Shown here piece by piece: positions 1 to 8,538 of a DNA stretch of 30,753 nucleotides. The translations under genes and the position numbers were made by a program. Location of the stretch: the NCBI GenBank assembly GCA_937900215.1, contig CALCFH010000380.1:1-30753 (forward strand). Reading direction: 5' to 3'. A model generated the notes under the pieces. It was not told the DNA's origin and made no database searches. It worked only from the letters and a program-made list of their open reading frames with translations. The DNA is from an uncultured Cryomorphaceae bacterium. GTDB lineage: Bacteria; Bacteroidota; Bacteroidia; Flavobacteriales; Schleiferiaceae. Numbering within the stretch: position 1 is the stretch's first letter; each line of letters starts with the position of its first letter.

Positions 1-322
1 AAGCCACCACAACAGGACCGCTTAGACTTTCAGCCGCACAAAGAATGGCATGTGCGGTTCCCAAAGGTTGGGTTTGATGATAAATGCTTCCCTTGGCGCC
101 CTCTTTTTCTGCAACGGCAATAAGATCTTTTTCAACTGCATCGCCAAAATCGCCAATAACAAAGGCCACCTCATCTACAGATTGACCACAAACGCCCACA
201 ATATCTTCCACCAGTCTTTGAACAATGGGTTTACCAGCAATGGGAAGTAGCGGTTTTGGAACCGTTAAAGTGTGCGGTCTCATTCTTGATCCGCGGCCAG
301 CCATAGGTACAATAATCTTCAT
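1..322 (-). CDS. Sugar-phosphate nucleotidyltransferase, N-terminal part (cut by window edge)
   Basis: This gene starts at the ATG at 322 and runs off the left edge, so only about 107 residues are visible. The N-terminus has the signature of nucleoside-triphosphate sugar transferases: VPMAGRGSRMRP at residues 4-15, followed by PKPLLPIAGKPI, the loop that binds the NTP phosphates and the metal. Enzymes of this family join a sugar 1-phosphate to an NTP (for example glucose-1-phosphate to dTTP or UTP) in the cytoplasm to make activated sugars for envelope polysaccharides. The gene lies 17 bases after dut and in the same direction as a flippase, which fits surface-sugar synthesis. The exact sugar and nucleotide cannot be told from this part. 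Confidence 0.85.
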   Translation of the reverse strand, partial: MKIIVPMAGRGSRMRPHTLTVPKPLLPIAGKPIVQRLVEDIVGVCGQSVDEVAFVIGDFGDAVEKDLIAVAEKEGAKGSIYHQTQPLGTAHAILCAAESLSGPVVVA

Positions 323-339
323 TCAATCAGAGTTTTATG

Positions 340-789
340 TTATTTATTTGTACTACCAAATCCACCAGAGCCTCTTTCGGTAGATGATAATTCTAAAGTT
401 TCGGTCCAATTTACGATTTCATGTCTTGCGAGCACAAGTTGGGCAATGCGTTCTCCTGGCTGAAGCGTATAGGCCTCAGAAGAAAGATTGATAAGAATTA
501 CTCCAATCTCACCTCTATAGTCGGCATCAATGGTTCCAGGACTATTGAGCACGCTAATTCCAAACTTCAATGCCAATCCGCTTCTGCTGCGCACCTGCGC
601 TTCTATTCCAGCCGCTAATTCAATATGTAATCCAGTTGGAATTAGCCTTCTCTCCAAGGGCTTCAGCTCCATGGCTTCGGTTATGTCTGCATGCAAATCC
701 ATTCCAGCCGACTGTTCCGTTTTATATTCAGGCAAAGCTTGACGGCCCTTATTGACAATCTTAACCTCTATGCGTTTATTTTTTTCCAT
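340..789 (-). CDS. dut: dUTP diphosphatase (dUTPase)
   Basis: This is a trimeric dUTPase of 149 residues, the usual length. It hydrolyses dUTP to dUMP and pyrophosphate, keeping uracil out of DNA and supplying dUMP for dTMP synthesis. All five family motifs are visible: AGMDLHA (28-34), RSRSGLA (67-73), GTIDADYRGEIGV (85-97) with the catalytic Asp and the Tyr that selects against ribose, GERIAQLV (112-119), and the C-terminal glycine-rich RGSGGFGST (139-147) that closes over the nucleotide. Its start lies inside the end of the flippase gene (22-base overlap), so the two are probably translated from one message. The flippase-dut-nucleotidyltransferase order is, from memory, common in Bacteroidota. 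Confidence 0.97.
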   Translation of the reverse strand: MEKNKRIEVKIVNKGRQALPEYKTEQSAGMDLHADITEAMELKPLERRLIPTGLHIELAAGIEAQVRSRSGLALKFGISVLNSPGTIDADYRGEIGVILINLSSEAYTLQPGERIAQLVLARHEIVNWTETLELSSTERGSGGFGSTNK

Positions 790-2228
790 ATTAATTGAAT
801 GGATTTTTGCTCAAAAAAGTACAACAAGATTAAATAGGGAGCCAAAGTTATCAAAGCCCATAAGCCCATTGTTTCTTGCATTTTCCATGCAAAGAAACCC
901 AAAAGCAAGGAACCAAAGAAATAGATAGAAAGATGTTTCCACTGGTAAGGCAAAGGAGCGTATTTATTCCCCAAATAGAGATTTAGGCTCATGCTACAAG
1001 CATAAGAGAATAGAGTAGCAATGGCTGAAGCCATGATGCCGTATTTCGGAATCAACCAGATGTTGAGTATTACCGTCACCAACAGGCCTGCCAGTGTAAT
1101 AATAAGAGCGAAGTAGGTTCTGCCCGCGAGTTTATACCAAATAGACAAATGCGTATTGATACCAAGAATGTAATTGGCAGCAAAAAGCAAAGGAGCTATG
1201 GAGAGCCCGATCCAGAATTTTTCGTCTATGAAGCCTTTCAGAACAGGCATTGCAGCATTCAGAAATATAAGCGCAAGGCCAAGAAGGGCAGTAAAGAGTC
1301 TTAGAACCTCTGCATTGGTTTCGCCAGAGGAAGCCTCTTTCTTCATGCGAAAGAAAAAGGGCTCCATGGCGTAGCGATAGGCCTGAACGAACAGCATAAG
1401 AAAGATAGACAGCTTGTATACTGCTCCGTAGACACCCAGTTGTTCTAAGGAGGTGTCTTCGGGCAAGAGATATTTTAGAAATTGTCTGTCGGCCAATTCA
1501 TTGGCAATACCTGCTAGGCCAGCTAACATGAGAGGAAAGCCGTAGCCAATCATTTTTTTTAGGAGAGGCGAATCCCTTTTCCACCCGCCTTTTATTCTCC
1601 ATTCAGGCAGGAGCATAGCAAACATCACCAAGGAAGCCACCACATTGGAAATGAGCACAGCAGAAACCCGATCAACCTTTTGCAATGCCGGCCAAAACTC
1701 TGTCAATGCGGGTAGATTGGGAAGGGCGATAAAGAAGAAGAAATTCATTAGAATGAAAACACCAATCAGCGACATTTTTACAACTACAAAACGAATGGCT
1801 CTTTCTTCGAATCTAAGTTTGGCAAAGGGTAAGGCAGAAATCACATCCAAACAAAGAACTAAAATCATCATTCTCAAATATTCAGGATGGTTTTCATACC
1901 GAAGAACCTCAGCAATGGGCGATTGAAAAATTTCAAAGAGCAGATAAAAGCAGAGGGTTGTGAAGACCAAGGCGCGCATTCCTGCACCAAAAGCTTTTGA
2001 AGCGCTTTTACTTTCTGAGGCATAATTGAAGAAGGAAGTCTCCATGCCATAGGTCAACAGAACAATCAATACCGCAATTTGCGAATAGAGATCGGTTATA
2101 ATTCCAAACTCACCGCGAGTCATTGCAGCAGTATGCAAGGGAACCAAAAGAAAATTGAGCAATCTGCCCAAGATGCTTGGCAGCCCGTAAATGGCCGTCT
2201 GACCCGCTAATTTTTTAATGGACGACAT
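768..2228 (-). CDS. Polysaccharide (O-antigen type) flippase, MOP superfamily
   Basis: This 486-residue protein is almost entirely hydrophobic, with roughly 12-14 predicted membrane segments starting at about residue 12. The N-terminal pattern (KKLAGQTAIYGLPSILGRLL) and the length match the Wzx-like polysaccharide transporters of the MOP/MATE superfamily. These flip lipid-linked oligosaccharides across the inner membrane during O-antigen or capsule assembly. The neighbouring nucleotidyltransferase supports an envelope-sugar role. The ATG at 2228 is only 86 bases from the divergent peptidase start, so both promoters must lie in this short gap. The substrate cannot be deduced; a lipid II flippase role is less likely but not excluded. 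Confidence 0.85.
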   Translation of the reverse strand: MSSIKKLAGQTAIYGLPSILGRLLNFLLVPLHTAAMTRGEFGIITDLYSQIAVLIVLLTYGMETSFFNYASESKSASKAFGAGMRALVFTTLCFYLLFEIFQSPIAEVLRYENHPEYLRMMILVLCLDVISALPFAKLRFEERAIRFVVVKMSLIGVFILMNFFFFIALPNLPALTEFWPALQKVDRVSAVLISNVVASLVMFAMLLPEWRIKGGWKRDSPLLKKMIGYGFPLMLAGLAGIANELADRQFLKYLLPEDTSLEQLGVYGAVYKLSIFLMLFVQAYRYAMEPFFFRMKKEASSGETNAEVLRLFTALLGLALIFLNAAMPVLKGFIDEKFWIGLSIAPLLFAANYILGINTHLSIWYKLAGRTYFALIITLAGLLVTVILNIWLIPKYGIMASAIATLFSYACSMSLNLYLGNKYAPLPYQWKHLSIYFFGSLLLGFFAWKMQETMGLWALITLAPYLILLYFFEQKSIQLIWKKINA

Positions 2229-2279
2229 GAGGGCTTAAAGGTATATGCCGTAAAGCGGTTTCTAGCTGCTTTGAGCGTT

Positions 2280-2287
2280 TATCTTTG
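2280..2287 (+). promoter_or_regulatory. Candidate -7 promoter element (TATCTTTG) for the M28 peptidase operon
   Basis: TATCTTTG matches the Bacteroidota -7 consensus TAnnTTTG. It would place transcription start near 2291, 24 bases before the ATG at 2315. No good TTTG -33 element is seen at the expected distance. The position also rules out the in-frame TTG at 2285 as the peptidase start, because that codon lies within the element. Confidence 0.5.
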
Positions 2288-2314
2288 AGCCTTCAATTAT
2301 TAAAATCATTGCAC

Positions 2315-3997
2315 ATGCCTACGAATATGTATAAAGCCTTGTCTTTTCTGCTTGTATTTGGATTCTATGCCGCTCTGGCTCAGACCAATTGCGGGCCTTT
2401 GGAGGGAGGAGTAGAAGACCGTTTGAGTAATTCAATAGAGTATCTCGCCAGCGACGATCTACAGGGTAGATATCCAGGAACGAAGGGCGAAGAATTGGCA
2501 GCCAATTATATTTCGGAGCGATTTCAAGAATATGGTCTGTTAGGAGGAGCAGAAGGAAATTTTTTCCAAGAATTTACCATTCCCATTAGCATTAATCCAA
2601 TGCCTAGTTGTGAACTGAAAATTAAAAAAAGAGCACTTAAGTTAAATACAGATTATTATCCAATTCAGTATTCTGCGGAAGGAAAGCTAACAGGAGAAAC
2701 GGTTTTTGTTTCCTTCGGAATTAGCGCCCCAGAGCTCAATTACAACGATTTAAGCGAAATTAATGTAAAAGGAAAAATTGCCGTTATGGATATTGGTTCT
2801 CCAGATGGCATCCACCCTCATTCTAAATATCTGGCCTATCACGATTTAAAAACACGCATACAAGGTCTCGTAAAAAAGGGAGCAGTTGGCGTTGTTTTAG
2901 TAAATCAGAATAATTCTGAAGCGCCTTCTAAATCGTTCTCAAGATGGTTGCCTACCAAGGTGCCGGTTTTATTTGTTAGCAATGCCAAGTACGCGAAAAA
3001 ACTTTCTAAAAAGAAAAGGCAACTGAGCATGAATGTGGTGCTTGAAAAGGAAGAATTGGAGGCTAAAAATGTACTCGGATTTATAGATAACAATGCAGAA
3101 TACACCGTGGTAATTGGAGCGCACTATGACCATCTAGGGATGGGAGGCGATGGTTCTTTGTATCGAGGAGAACCTGCCATTCACAATGGAGCAGACGACA
3201 ATGCAAGCGGCGTTGCGGCGCTGTTGGAATTGGCTTATATTCTATCAAAGAGGTCTTCGGAATACACTACAAACTTTTTATTCATTGCCTTTTCGGGTGA
3301 GGAAAAGGGGCTACTTGGCTCTAATTTCTTCGCTAAAAGCATGCTATTCAGGCCGGAATCTATGAAGTATATGATTAACATGGATATGATAGGCCGCTTG
3401 AATGATGAAAATGTATTGATGATCAATGGAGTGGGAACCTCTAGGGAGTTCTCAAGAATTATCAGAACTGTGCCTTGTGCGGAGCTGAATGTGCGCACAT
3501 CGGAGGGTGGAACGGGTCCTTCTGACCACACTTCTTTTTACAACATTAACGTCCCCGCCATTCATTTCTTCACGGGTGCTCACGAAGACTATCACAAACC
3601 TTCTGACGATTTTGAAAAAATTAATTTCAGGGGATTGGTTGAGATCATGAAGTACCTGATGTACACCATTAATTCGTTGGAAGAGGTAAAGGGATTGGAG
3701 TTTTCTCAAACGGCAAGTGAGGAAAGCATGAAAGCGCCAGCTTTTACAGTTACATTAGGCGTTGTGCCCGATTATCTTTTCGATAAGGAAGGAATGCGAA
3801 TTGACGGAATTACCGACGGAAAACCCGCCTCAAAAGCAGGCCTTATGAAGGGCGATATTGTGGTTCGTTTGGGCTCCATTCCGGTGAGAGATATGATGAG
3901 TTATATGAAGGCATTGGGGTCATTTAAGAAAGGCGACAAAACGCAAGTAGAATACATACGCAATGGCAGTAAGGCTACTGCTGAAATAGAATTCTAA
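2315..3997 (+). CDS. Secreted M28-family zinc aminopeptidase with PA and PDZ domains
   Basis: A signal peptide (MYKALSFLLVFGFYAALAQ, from residue 5) sends this 560-residue protein out of the cytoplasm. A PA-type insert spans roughly residues 115-240 and the M28 metallopeptidase core about 250-455. Probable di-zinc ligands and catalytic residues are visible: His270 in GAHYDHLG, Asp295 in NGADDNASG, Glu329/Glu330 in FSGEEKG, Asp357 in NMDMIG, and His427 in EDYHKPSDD. A PDZ domain fills the last 80 residues or so (DGITDGKPASKAGLMKGD). Members of this family trim N-terminal residues from peptides. Start chosen: ATG 2315; the ATG at 2327 is equally possible and gives a tidier signal peptide. The stop overlaps the gpsA start by one base (TAATG). 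Confidence 0.93.
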   Translation: MPTNMYKALSFLLVFGFYAALAQTNCGPLEGGVEDRLSNSIEYLASDDLQGRYPGTKGEELAANYISERFQEYGLLGGAEGNFFQEFTIPISINPMPSCELKIKKRALKLNTDYYPIQYSAEGKLTGETVFVSFGISAPELNYNDLSEINVKGKIAVMDIGSPDGIHPHSKYLAYHDLKTRIQGLVKKGAVGVVLVNQNNSEAPSKSFSRWLPTKVPVLFVSNAKYAKKLSKKKRQLSMNVVLEKEELEAKNVLGFIDNNAEYTVVIGAHYDHLGMGGDGSLYRGEPAIHNGADDNASGVAALLELAYILSKRSSEYTTNFLFIAFSGEEKGLLGSNFFAKSMLFRPESMKYMINMDMIGRLNDENVLMINGVGTSREFSRIIRTVPCAELNVRTSEGGTGPSDHTSFYNINVPAIHFFTGAHEDYHKPSDDFEKINFRGLVEIMKYLMYTINSLEEVKGLEFSQTASEESMKAPAFTVTLGVVPDYLFDKEGMRIDGITDGKPASKAGLMKGDIVVRLGSIPVRDMMSYMKALGSFKKGDKTQVEYIRNGSKATAEIEF

Positions 3998-4992
3998 TGA
4001 TAGATTTACCTAAGGTTGCGGTTATTGGAGGAGGAAGTTGGGCTACCGCTATTGTAAAAATTCTTACCGAAAACCTCGATTATGTTGGATGGTGGATGCG
4101 CTCTGAAGAGCATGTGCAGCACGTAAAACGCTTTTTTCACAATCCCAAATATTTAACTGGGGTAGAGTTGGCAACCGAATGCATTGATGTGAGCTCAGAT
4201 CTCAATCACATTGTGCAGGAAGCAGACGTATTGATTTTTGCTACACCTTCTGCTTTTTTAAAAGAGGCACTAAAGTCATTGACTCTGCCTTTGCACGACA
4301 AAATGATTATGAGTGCCATAAAAGGCATTGTGCCAGATGAACGATTAATAGTAGGTGAGTTTTTTAATCAATTCTATGGCATTCCGATTGAAAATATTGG
4401 CGTTATTACCGGGCCATGCCATGCGGAAGAAGTGGCCTTAGAGCGATTATCGTATCTAACTATTGCTTCTCAAAACCTAGACTTTGCTCAGAAAATGGCA
4501 AAGATTATGGAGTGCAAATACATTCGCACCGAGGTGAGTGATGATATTTACGGTACAGAGTATTCAGCAGTGCTAAAAAACATCTACGCAATTGCCGCAG
4601 GTATCTGCCACGGACTGGGTTATGGAGATAATTTTCAGGCTGTTTTAGTGAGTAATGCCATCCGCGAAATGAAGCGTTTCATTAAAAATGTGCATCCTAT
4701 TAAGCGCGACATTAATAATTCGGCCTATCTGGGAGATTTACTGGTTACGGCCTATTCACAATTTAGTAGAAACCGCTTGTTTGGAACTATGATTGGCAAG
4801 GGCTATACCATACGTTCTGCTCAATTAGAGATGAATATGGTGGCAGAAGGATACTATGCAAGTCGCTTAATTCATAGCATTCAAGAGGAGTATAAAATCA
4901 ATATGCCGGTAGCATCGGCTGTGTACAAGATCTTGTTTGAAGATAAAAATCCAACTAAAACCATGCTGAAATTGGCAAAGAGCATTCAATAA
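3997..4992 (+). CDS. gpsA: Glycerol-3-phosphate dehydrogenase (NAD(P)+)
   Basis: The 331-residue cytoplasmic enzyme reduces dihydroxyacetone phosphate to sn-glycerol 3-phosphate, the backbone for phospholipids. The N-terminal Rossmann motif VIGGGSWATA lies at residues 9-18. Downstream are the conserved family blocks AIKGI, ITGPCHAEEVA, the catalytic-lysine block VLKNIYAIAAG, and the C-terminal GDLLVTAYSQFSRNRLFG with the substrate-phosphate-binding Arg/Asn. Length is normal. The start overlaps the peptidase stop by one base and its stop abuts the next start with no gap, so the three genes are almost certainly one operon. No biochemical link between the three is obvious. Confidence 0.96.
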   Translation: MIDLPKVAVIGGGSWATAIVKILTENLDYVGWWMRSEEHVQHVKRFFHNPKYLTGVELATECIDVSSDLNHIVQEADVLIFATPSAFLKEALKSLTLPLHDKMIMSAIKGIVPDERLIVGEFFNQFYGIPIENIGVITGPCHAEEVALERLSYLTIASQNLDFAQKMAKIMECKYIRTEVSDDIYGTEYSAVLKNIYAIAAGICHGLGYGDNFQAVLVSNAIREMKRFIKNVHPIKRDINNSAYLGDLLVTAYSQFSRNRLFGTMIGKGYTIRSAQLEMNMVAEGYYASRLIHSIQEEYKINMPVASAVYKILFEDKNPTKTMLKLAKSIQ

Positions 4993-5646
4993 ATGAAGGA
5001 AGAACACATTCCATATGGTTTTGAAAAATGCAGTAGCGCTGAGGTAGAAGCCAAGGCGGGTGCCTTATTAAACAGCATGCAAAAGAGAAGGAGTTTGCGC
5101 TTTTTCTCTGAGGAGGATGTGAGCAAGCAAACCATAGCCGATCTCTTAAATGTAGCCAGTTCTGCGCCTTCAGGTGCCAATAAACAGCCGTGGACTTTTG
5201 TTGCCATTTCAAATGTTGAACTAAAAAAGAGAATTCGAGAGGCTGCCGAAAAGGAAGAACAACAATTTTATGGGGGAAGGGCGTCGGATACTTGGCTGGC
5301 AGACCTCGCTCCCTTGGGAACAGATTGGCAGAAACCATTTATAGAAACAGCGCCGTGGATTGTGGTTGTCTTTAGAAAGACGCTAGATGATGATGGAAGT
5401 AAAAATTACTACGTTCAAGAATCTGTGGGGATAGCCTGTGGGTTTTTAATATCGGCCATACATCAAGCTGGGCTGGTAACGCTTACGCATACTCCCAGTC
5501 CTATGAATTTTCTTTCTGAAATTCTAAAAAGACCAGCGAATGAGAAACCCTATTTACTGCTCCCTATTGGCTTTCCAGCAGCCGATGCCACAGTTCCAAA
5601 CATTAAAAAGAAAGATTCCTCAGAAGTGATTTTCTATTTCGAATAG
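4993..5646 (+). CDS. Nitroreductase-fold flavoprotein, iodotyrosine deiodinase-like
   Basis: The 217-residue FMN protein belongs to the nitroreductase superfamily. KRRSLRFFS (31-39) forms the FMN-phosphate site and APSGANKQPW (58-67) the flavin-facing loop. It resembles iodotyrosine deiodinase (IYD) far more closely than ordinary nitroreductases: LAPLGTDWQKPF, SVGIACGFLISAIHQAGLVTLTHTP (in part), GRP-like KRPANEKP, and PIGFPAADATVP all have close counterparts in animal IYD. The three residues that hold the zwitterion of halotyrosine in human IYD (Glu153, Tyr157, Lys178, recalled from the published structures) align with Glu89, Tyr93 and Lys114 here, with the same spacing. It is therefore likely to reductively dehalogenate halotyrosines, though the natural bacterial substrate is not known. 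It follows gpsA directly and overlaps the convergent Crp-like gene by 13 bases. Confidence 0.85.
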   Translation: MKEEHIPYGFEKCSSAEVEAKAGALLNSMQKRRSLRFFSEEDVSKQTIADLLNVASSAPSGANKQPWTFVAISNVELKKRIREAAEKEEQQFYGGRASDTWLADLAPLGTDWQKPFIETAPWIVVVFRKTLDDDGSKNYYVQESVGIACGFLISAIHQAGLVTLTHTPSPMNFLSEILKRPANEKPYLLLPIGFPAADATVPNIKKKDSSEVIFYFE

Positions 5647-6326
5647 TGTAACTCTTTGGGCTTGAGAATTTGAAAGTTCTTCCTATCAAATTGCACTATA
5701 CCGCATTCGCGCCATTCGTTTAGTAAAGTAGTTACAGTTTGTCTACTCGTTCCAATAAGGCTTGCCACGTCTTTGTGCGTAAGCGGATTTTGAAATGACT
5801 GTCCCCTAGCATCGGTTTGCAGCGCATCTTTTTCTAAGTCTAGAATAAACTCCGCCAAGCGCTGCTTTACATCCTTAAAAACAAGGGATTCAACTCTTCG
5901 TTGCAATTTTTTAATGCGGAGTCCAATGAGCTTATGGATTTTAAAAGCGAACTCTTTATTGTCCTTCATCAAGTCGTTAATCTCTTCCACCTTCACCGGA
6001 CAAATCATAGTGTCTTCTTCCATGGCCTCGGCGACTTCATCTCTTTGAGATTCTCCTAAAATGGCTAATTCGCCAAATACCTCCCCTCTTCCAAGAATAT
6101 GTCGAATGACTTCTTGTCCGCCTTCTGTATAATTTACCAATCGAACCTTTCCATTGGCAATGAGATACAATGTATTCGCTTGATCTTCATTAAAATAAAT
6201 AGTTTCACCCTTTTTGTACGATCTAAAATGATTCTCTTTTGCAAATCCGCCCACTTTGTGTGGGCACATTACTTCAAAAAGGTTTACATCGTGTAAAACC
6301 CAAAAACTTTCTGTGCGCTCATCCAT
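5634..6326 (-). CDS. Crp/Fnr-family transcriptional regulator
   Basis: The 230-residue regulator has an N-terminal cyclic-nucleotide-binding-like beta-barrel (about 30-120), a long dimerisation helix (about 125-150) and a C-terminal winged helix with a clear helix-turn-helix, THKDVASLIGTSRQTVTTLL, at 183-202. The barrel keeps GEVFGELAILG (81-91), but the segment that in E. coli Crp holds the cAMP phosphate (Arg-Ser) reads QRDEVAEA, so cAMP binding is uncertain. It lacks the N-terminal cysteine cluster of Fnr. It starts one base after the stop of the patatin gene and should be cotranscribed with uvrC and patatin. Its target genes and signal are unknown. Confidence 0.92.
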   Translation of the reverse strand: MDERTESFWVLHDVNLFEVMCPHKVGGFAKENHFRSYKKGETIYFNEDQANTLYLIANGKVRLVNYTEGGQEVIRHILGRGEVFGELAILGESQRDEVAEAMEEDTMICPVKVEEINDLMKDNKEFAFKIHKLIGLRIKKLQRRVESLVFKDVKQRLAEFILDLEKDALQTDARGQSFQNPLTHKDVASLIGTSRQTVTTLLNEWRECGIVQFDRKNFQILKPKELHYSK

Positions 6327-6327
6327 A

Positions 6328-8538
6328 TTAAAACCAAAAGCCTAAGTTAACGTAAGTATAGATCTTAGCGTGATTTGTTGATCCCATAAAGGTTAATTGT
6401 AAGGGTCCTAACGGACTCAAATAAGCATAAGATACACCATATCCATCTAATAAAACATCTGAATTAAAGAGCTTGTCGAAGGTGCTCTCTAAGGTTGCAA
6501 AATTGGCCTTTCCAATAAGAAAATGATTGTTTAAAAACTGCCAATTGTAATCTAGTCCAGCCATTACGGTATTCCTTCCAACCAACTCTTGGAATCGATA
6601 GCCCACAAAAGGAATCATATAATTGATATAGTTCTCGCCCAATCCGCCTAAAAACTGATTGTAGGGGTAGTCTAAATCTGGACCTAAAGTGTTCATTAAC
6701 ACCGTCTTAATTTCTAAGGTATGATTCTTTTTTAAGAGAATAGCCTGTCTGTATCGCAAGTCTAAAACAGAGCTGAGTTCTATATCTAGGTCGTAGGTTT
6801 CAGGCTTCGTGAGAACACGATACGAAGCATTGAATAAAACGCCATGAGACGGAAAAACGGTTCTGTCGAGCAAGTCGAGTTTTAAGGATGCAAAATAATT
6901 GAGGTAATTTTCGTTCGACTCCTCCGACAGACTGGTTGAGCGCGTATTGTTGAGGTCTATGTTCTCAAATTGCACTCCAGCACTCAGGAGAAAGCGATTG
7001 TAAACAGCCGATTCGAGTGCAATTTCACCTGAAAAATCCATGTAGACCTTTTCATCTGCCAATTCTTGATTTACATAGATTTTGGATTTAAACCGATGGG
7101 AACGGAATGAAATTCGGACGGTAGGGATAAATTCTCTATCGAAAGTATACGAAGCCCAAAAACGCGGATTTACGCCCACCGCTGCGTCTAGAGAAAGTTT
7201 AGAGTTTTTGAGGAGTAAATTTCTATGGGTATAGTTTAAAAGAATGGCAGTCTGAAAATCATCGTCGTAGTGAATCCCCAATCGTATGTGAGTGAGGTAG
7301 TTGAGTTCATCTAGCCGAATAAAAAGAGTATAGGAAATTGAATCAATGGGAATGAGGGAGAAATCAACAGTGCGAAACAATTGGCTTCCCCAAATACGGT
7401 CTACTCCTCTTTTGATTTCATCCAAGCTCACCTTGCTTCCTTCGGCCAATCCCAGCTTACCTCTAAGGTAGGTTTCGGTTGATAGGTCGGATTTTGGAAA
7501 GACAATGTTTCCGATTAAAATAGTGTCGTTTCTCGTTTGAACAGGCTCAAGTTTGGCGGCGCTGGATTGATTTCTTAAACGAGCCAGCTCTCTTATTCTA
7601 GGCCTGTATTCTTCTGCTGCCCGATAACCTGTTCGCACAATAGAATCCATCAATTCAAAGGAGCTTATCCCAGCACCCGGTACTTCAGTTCGTACCAGAA
7701 AATCGGTTTTTGCCGTATCGCTTAAGTAGTTCTCCGCATTCACGAAACTGCTGAGTTGCTCCATTACTCTCAGAACCGAATTCAAGTCTTTGCGCTTATA
7801 TAGAATGGTTTGAACATCACTTCCAATGAGCACATCCATACCCTTGTCTTCCAAAAGGAAGATGGGTAGATTGGAGACCAATCCACCGTCTACTAAGAGC
7901 CTTTCACTGAGTTCGTACGGACTAAAAAGCGTTGGAAAAGAGCTGCTAGCGCGTAGAATGTCGGGTAGATATCCTTTGTCTAGAACTATTCCCTCCCCCG
8001 TTTCTAAGTCTGTAGCAACACAGATAAAAGGAATTTGTAATTGAGAAAGATCGTCAATATGATGAAATCCCACAGAAAGGCGATCGAGTTCATTCAATAT
8101 ATGATGGCCATAATTGATGCCATCGGGTAAAAGTATTTTTCCATCCGAAACGGGAAAGCTCAAGGCATATCGATCTTCGGTTTGCTTGTCTAGAAAGGAA
8201 AGGCTTGTACGAGGTCGTTCATTGTTCATTACATCGGCCCACGGAATGGCATACATTCTGGCTTGTATTTCAGTGGCAGAATAACCCATTGCGTATAGGG
8301 CTCCAATTACGGCTCCCATGCTAGTGCCGGCAATATAATCGGGTTTTAAACCCTCCTCATCCATTATTTTTAAAAGGCCCAAGTGCGCCATCGCCTTAGC
8401 CCCGCCTCCGCTGAGTACGAGCCCCACTTTTGTATCCGATGATTTTTGGGTAGAATCAAGCTGAGCAAAAGTGTTAAAGCCAAAAAGAAACAGGGCAGCG
8501 ATGCCAAAAATGTACTTACTTCTTTTCCGCTTTAGCAT
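6328..8538 (-). CDS. Patatin-like phospholipase with POTRA and outer-membrane beta-barrel
   Basis: A signal peptide (MLKRKRSKYIFGIAALFLFGFNTFAQ) leads into a patatin domain (about 35-240) with the oxyanion loop LSGGGAKAMAHLG, the nucleophile Ser73 in GTSMG, and Asp217 in VDGGLVSNLP, which together form the Ser-Asp dyad. A POTRA-like domain follows (about 340-415), then a beta-barrel ending in Phe (NLGFWF), the outer-membrane C-terminal signal. This layout is that of type Vd autotransporter phospholipases such as PlpD and FplA, which hydrolyse acyl esters of lipids. Total 736 residues. The longer in-frame start at 8586 would prefix 16 residues that spoil the signal peptide, so ATG 8538 was chosen; it overlaps the end of uvrC by 23 bases. 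Confidence 0.9.
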   Translation of the reverse strand: MLKRKRSKYIFGIAALFLFGFNTFAQLDSTQKSSDTKVGLVLSGGGAKAMAHLGLLKIMDEEGLKPDYIAGTSMGAVIGALYAMGYSATEIQARMYAIPWADVMNNERPRTSLSFLDKQTEDRYALSFPVSDGKILLPDGINYGHHILNELDRLSVGFHHIDDLSQLQIPFICVATDLETGEGIVLDKGYLPDILRASSSFPTLFSPYELSERLLVDGGLVSNLPIFLLEDKGMDVLIGSDVQTILYKRKDLNSVLRVMEQLSSFVNAENYLSDTAKTDFLVRTEVPGAGISSFELMDSIVRTGYRAAEEYRPRIRELARLRNQSSAAKLEPVQTRNDTILIGNIVFPKSDLSTETYLRGKLGLAEGSKVSLDEIKRGVDRIWGSQLFRTVDFSLIPIDSISYTLFIRLDELNYLTHIRLGIHYDDDFQTAILLNYTHRNLLLKNSKLSLDAAVGVNPRFWASYTFDREFIPTVRISFRSHRFKSKIYVNQELADEKVYMDFSGEIALESAVYNRFLLSAGVQFENIDLNNTRSTSLSEESNENYLNYFASLKLDLLDRTVFPSHGVLFNASYRVLTKPETYDLDIELSSVLDLRYRQAILLKKNHTLEIKTVLMNTLGPDLDYPYNQFLGGLGENYINYMIPFVGYRFQELVGRNTVMAGLDYNWQFLNNHFLIGKANFATLESTFDKLFNSDVLLDGYGVSYAYLSPLGPLQLTFMGSTNHAKIYTYVNLGFWF

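Noticed and set aside
2236..2243. TACCTTTA on the minus strand before the flippase gene as a -7 element
   Set aside because: It lacks the final G of TAnnTTTG and has no -33 partner at a suitable distance.
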